A DNA stretch of 5,426 nucleotides, taken from an uncultured Prevotella sp. Its GTDB lineage: Bacteria > Bacteroidota > Bacteroidia > Bacteroidales > Bacteroidaceae. A program made the position numbers and the translations under genes. The notes below the pieces were generated by a model that was not told the DNA's origin, did not search any database, and worked only from the letters and a program-made list of their open reading frames with translations. The stretch lies in NCBI GenBank assembly GCA_937906765.1, contig CALCUV010000119.1:1-5426 (forward strand), read 5' to 3'. Positions 4,683-5,426 of this stretch are shown here, in pieces (within the stretch, counting starts at the first letter, position 1; every line of letters starts with the position of its first letter).

Positions 4683-5426
4683 ATGCTTCCACTTGCAGAA
4701 CGCTTGCGTCCACAGACGCTCAATGATTACATAGGCCAGCAACACCTCGTAGGTGAGGGGGGAGTCTTGCGACGAATGATAGATTCGAAGCGCATCTCGT
4801 CATTCATCCTTTGGGGCCCTCCAGGGGTTGGGAAAACAACATTAGCCAAAATCGTGGCTTCAACAATTGACGTGCCTTTCTATACACTCTCTGCAATCAA
4901 TTGCGGAGTGAAAGACGTGCGTGAGGTCATTGAGCGCGCACGCACCAATTGCTTTTTCTCAGAGCAAAGCCCCATCCTCTTTATTGACGAAATCCACCGA
5001 TTCTCAAAAGCCCAACAAGACTCCCTGCTTGGAGCCGTAGAGAATGGGACTGTCACGCTCATCGGCGCCACAACGGAAAATCCCTCCTTCGAGGTCATCC
5101 GCCCCTTATTGTCACGATGCCAAGTATATGTGCTTGAAAGCCTTAATAAAGAAGAGTTGCTACAACTTACGCAAATGGCGCTACAGCGCGACCTCCTTCT
5201 TCGTGAGCGAAACATAGTGATTAAAGAACACGAAGCCCTTTTCCACTTTAGCGGAGGCGACGCCCGAAAGTTGCTAAATATCCTTGACCTCCTTCCAACA
5301 GCCCACACAGCAGGGGAGCAGTTGGTCATTACCAATGACCTTGTCTATCGCGTCCTGCAACAAAATCCCCTGGCATACGACAAAAACGGCGAGCAACATT
5401 ACGACATCATCTCCGCCTTCATCAAG
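4683..5426 (+). CDS. rarA: Replication-associated recombination protein A, 5' part (AAA+ ATPase)
   Basis: 248 codons are open to the right edge; the family is usually about 420-450 residues, so the C-terminal tetramerisation part is missing from the window. RarA (MgsA; relatives Mgs1 and WRNIP1) is a cytoplasmic AAA+ ATPase that acts at stalled replication forks and on single-strand gaps. Visible motifs are the N-terminal PLAERLRPQTLNDYIGQQHLVG (3-24), Walker A GPPGVGKT (45-52), Walker B ILFIDEIHRF (98-107; Asp102, Glu103), sensor 1 GATTEN (128-133), the arginine-finger region LLSRC (Arg145), sensor 2 GGDARKLLN (191-199) and the RarA signature YDKNGEQHYDIISAFIK (232-248). These last residues separate it from the clamp-loader and RuvB relatives. 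The ATG at 4683 gives the expected family N-terminus. The leader is a tandem repeat with no Shine-Dalgarno, and no separate promoter is evident, so co-transcription with uup is plausible. Confidence 0.95.
   Translation, partial: MLPLAERLRPQTLNDYIGQQHLVGEGGVLRRMIDSKRISSFILWGPPGVGKTTLAKIVASTIDVPFYTLSAINCGVKDVREVIERARTNCFFSEQSPILFIDEIHRFSKAQQDSLLGAVENGTVTLIGATTENPSFEVIRPLLSRCQVYVLESLNKEELLQLTQMALQRDLLLRERNIVIKEHEALFHFSGGDARKLLNILDLLPTAHTAGEQLVITNDLVYRVLQQNPLAYDKNGEQHYDIISAFIK

Noticed and set aside
4880..5335. A 151-codon minus-strand frame opposite rarA
   Set aside because: It is antisense to well-conserved AAA+ motifs and has no recognisable domain.

Overview
The window looks like a stretch of housekeeping chromosome from the phylum Bacteroidota, probably order Bacteroidales and possibly Prevotella-like. 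Three things point there. The best promoters fit the Bacteroidota pattern TTG-N19/20-TAnnTTTG rather than TTGACA/TATAAT. Start codons are preceded by A/T-rich leaders without a Shine-Dalgarno sequence. The prolyl-tRNA synthetase is the short archaeal/eukaryote-like type with a degenerate zinc site. The genus is an inference; no 16S or other decisive marker is present.

Layout, left to right. The 5' part of a tRNA-Pro(GGG) gene lies on the minus strand and runs off the left edge. Its promoter is packed against the intrinsic terminator of proS, also on the minus strand, so the enzyme gene is followed directly by a gene for one of its substrate tRNAs. About 200 bp of A/T-rich DNA then carries divergent promoters, leftward for proS and rightward for a lipoprotein with a glycine-zipper segment and an OmpA-like peptidoglycan-binding domain. 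A stem-loop follows the lipoprotein gene, then an ABC-F ATPase of the Uup type with its C-terminal coiled coil, and finally the first 248 codons of rarA (AAA+ replication-recombination ATPase), cut by the right edge.

The least ordinary part is the 182 bp between uup and rarA, most of which is short-period repeat. It holds six GGTGAAN-type heptamers, then ten consecutive CGTTNNN heptamers (the same repeat family inverted), then three perfect CCTCATAA octamers ending 2 bp before the rarA ATG. A related octamer tract lies inside uup, where it encodes the linker between the second ATPase domain and the coiled coil. I see no new multi-gene system, CRISPR array, transposon or phage element. The repeats, the compact proS-terminator/tRNA-promoter junction and the tRNA-Pro anticodon arm deserve a second look.
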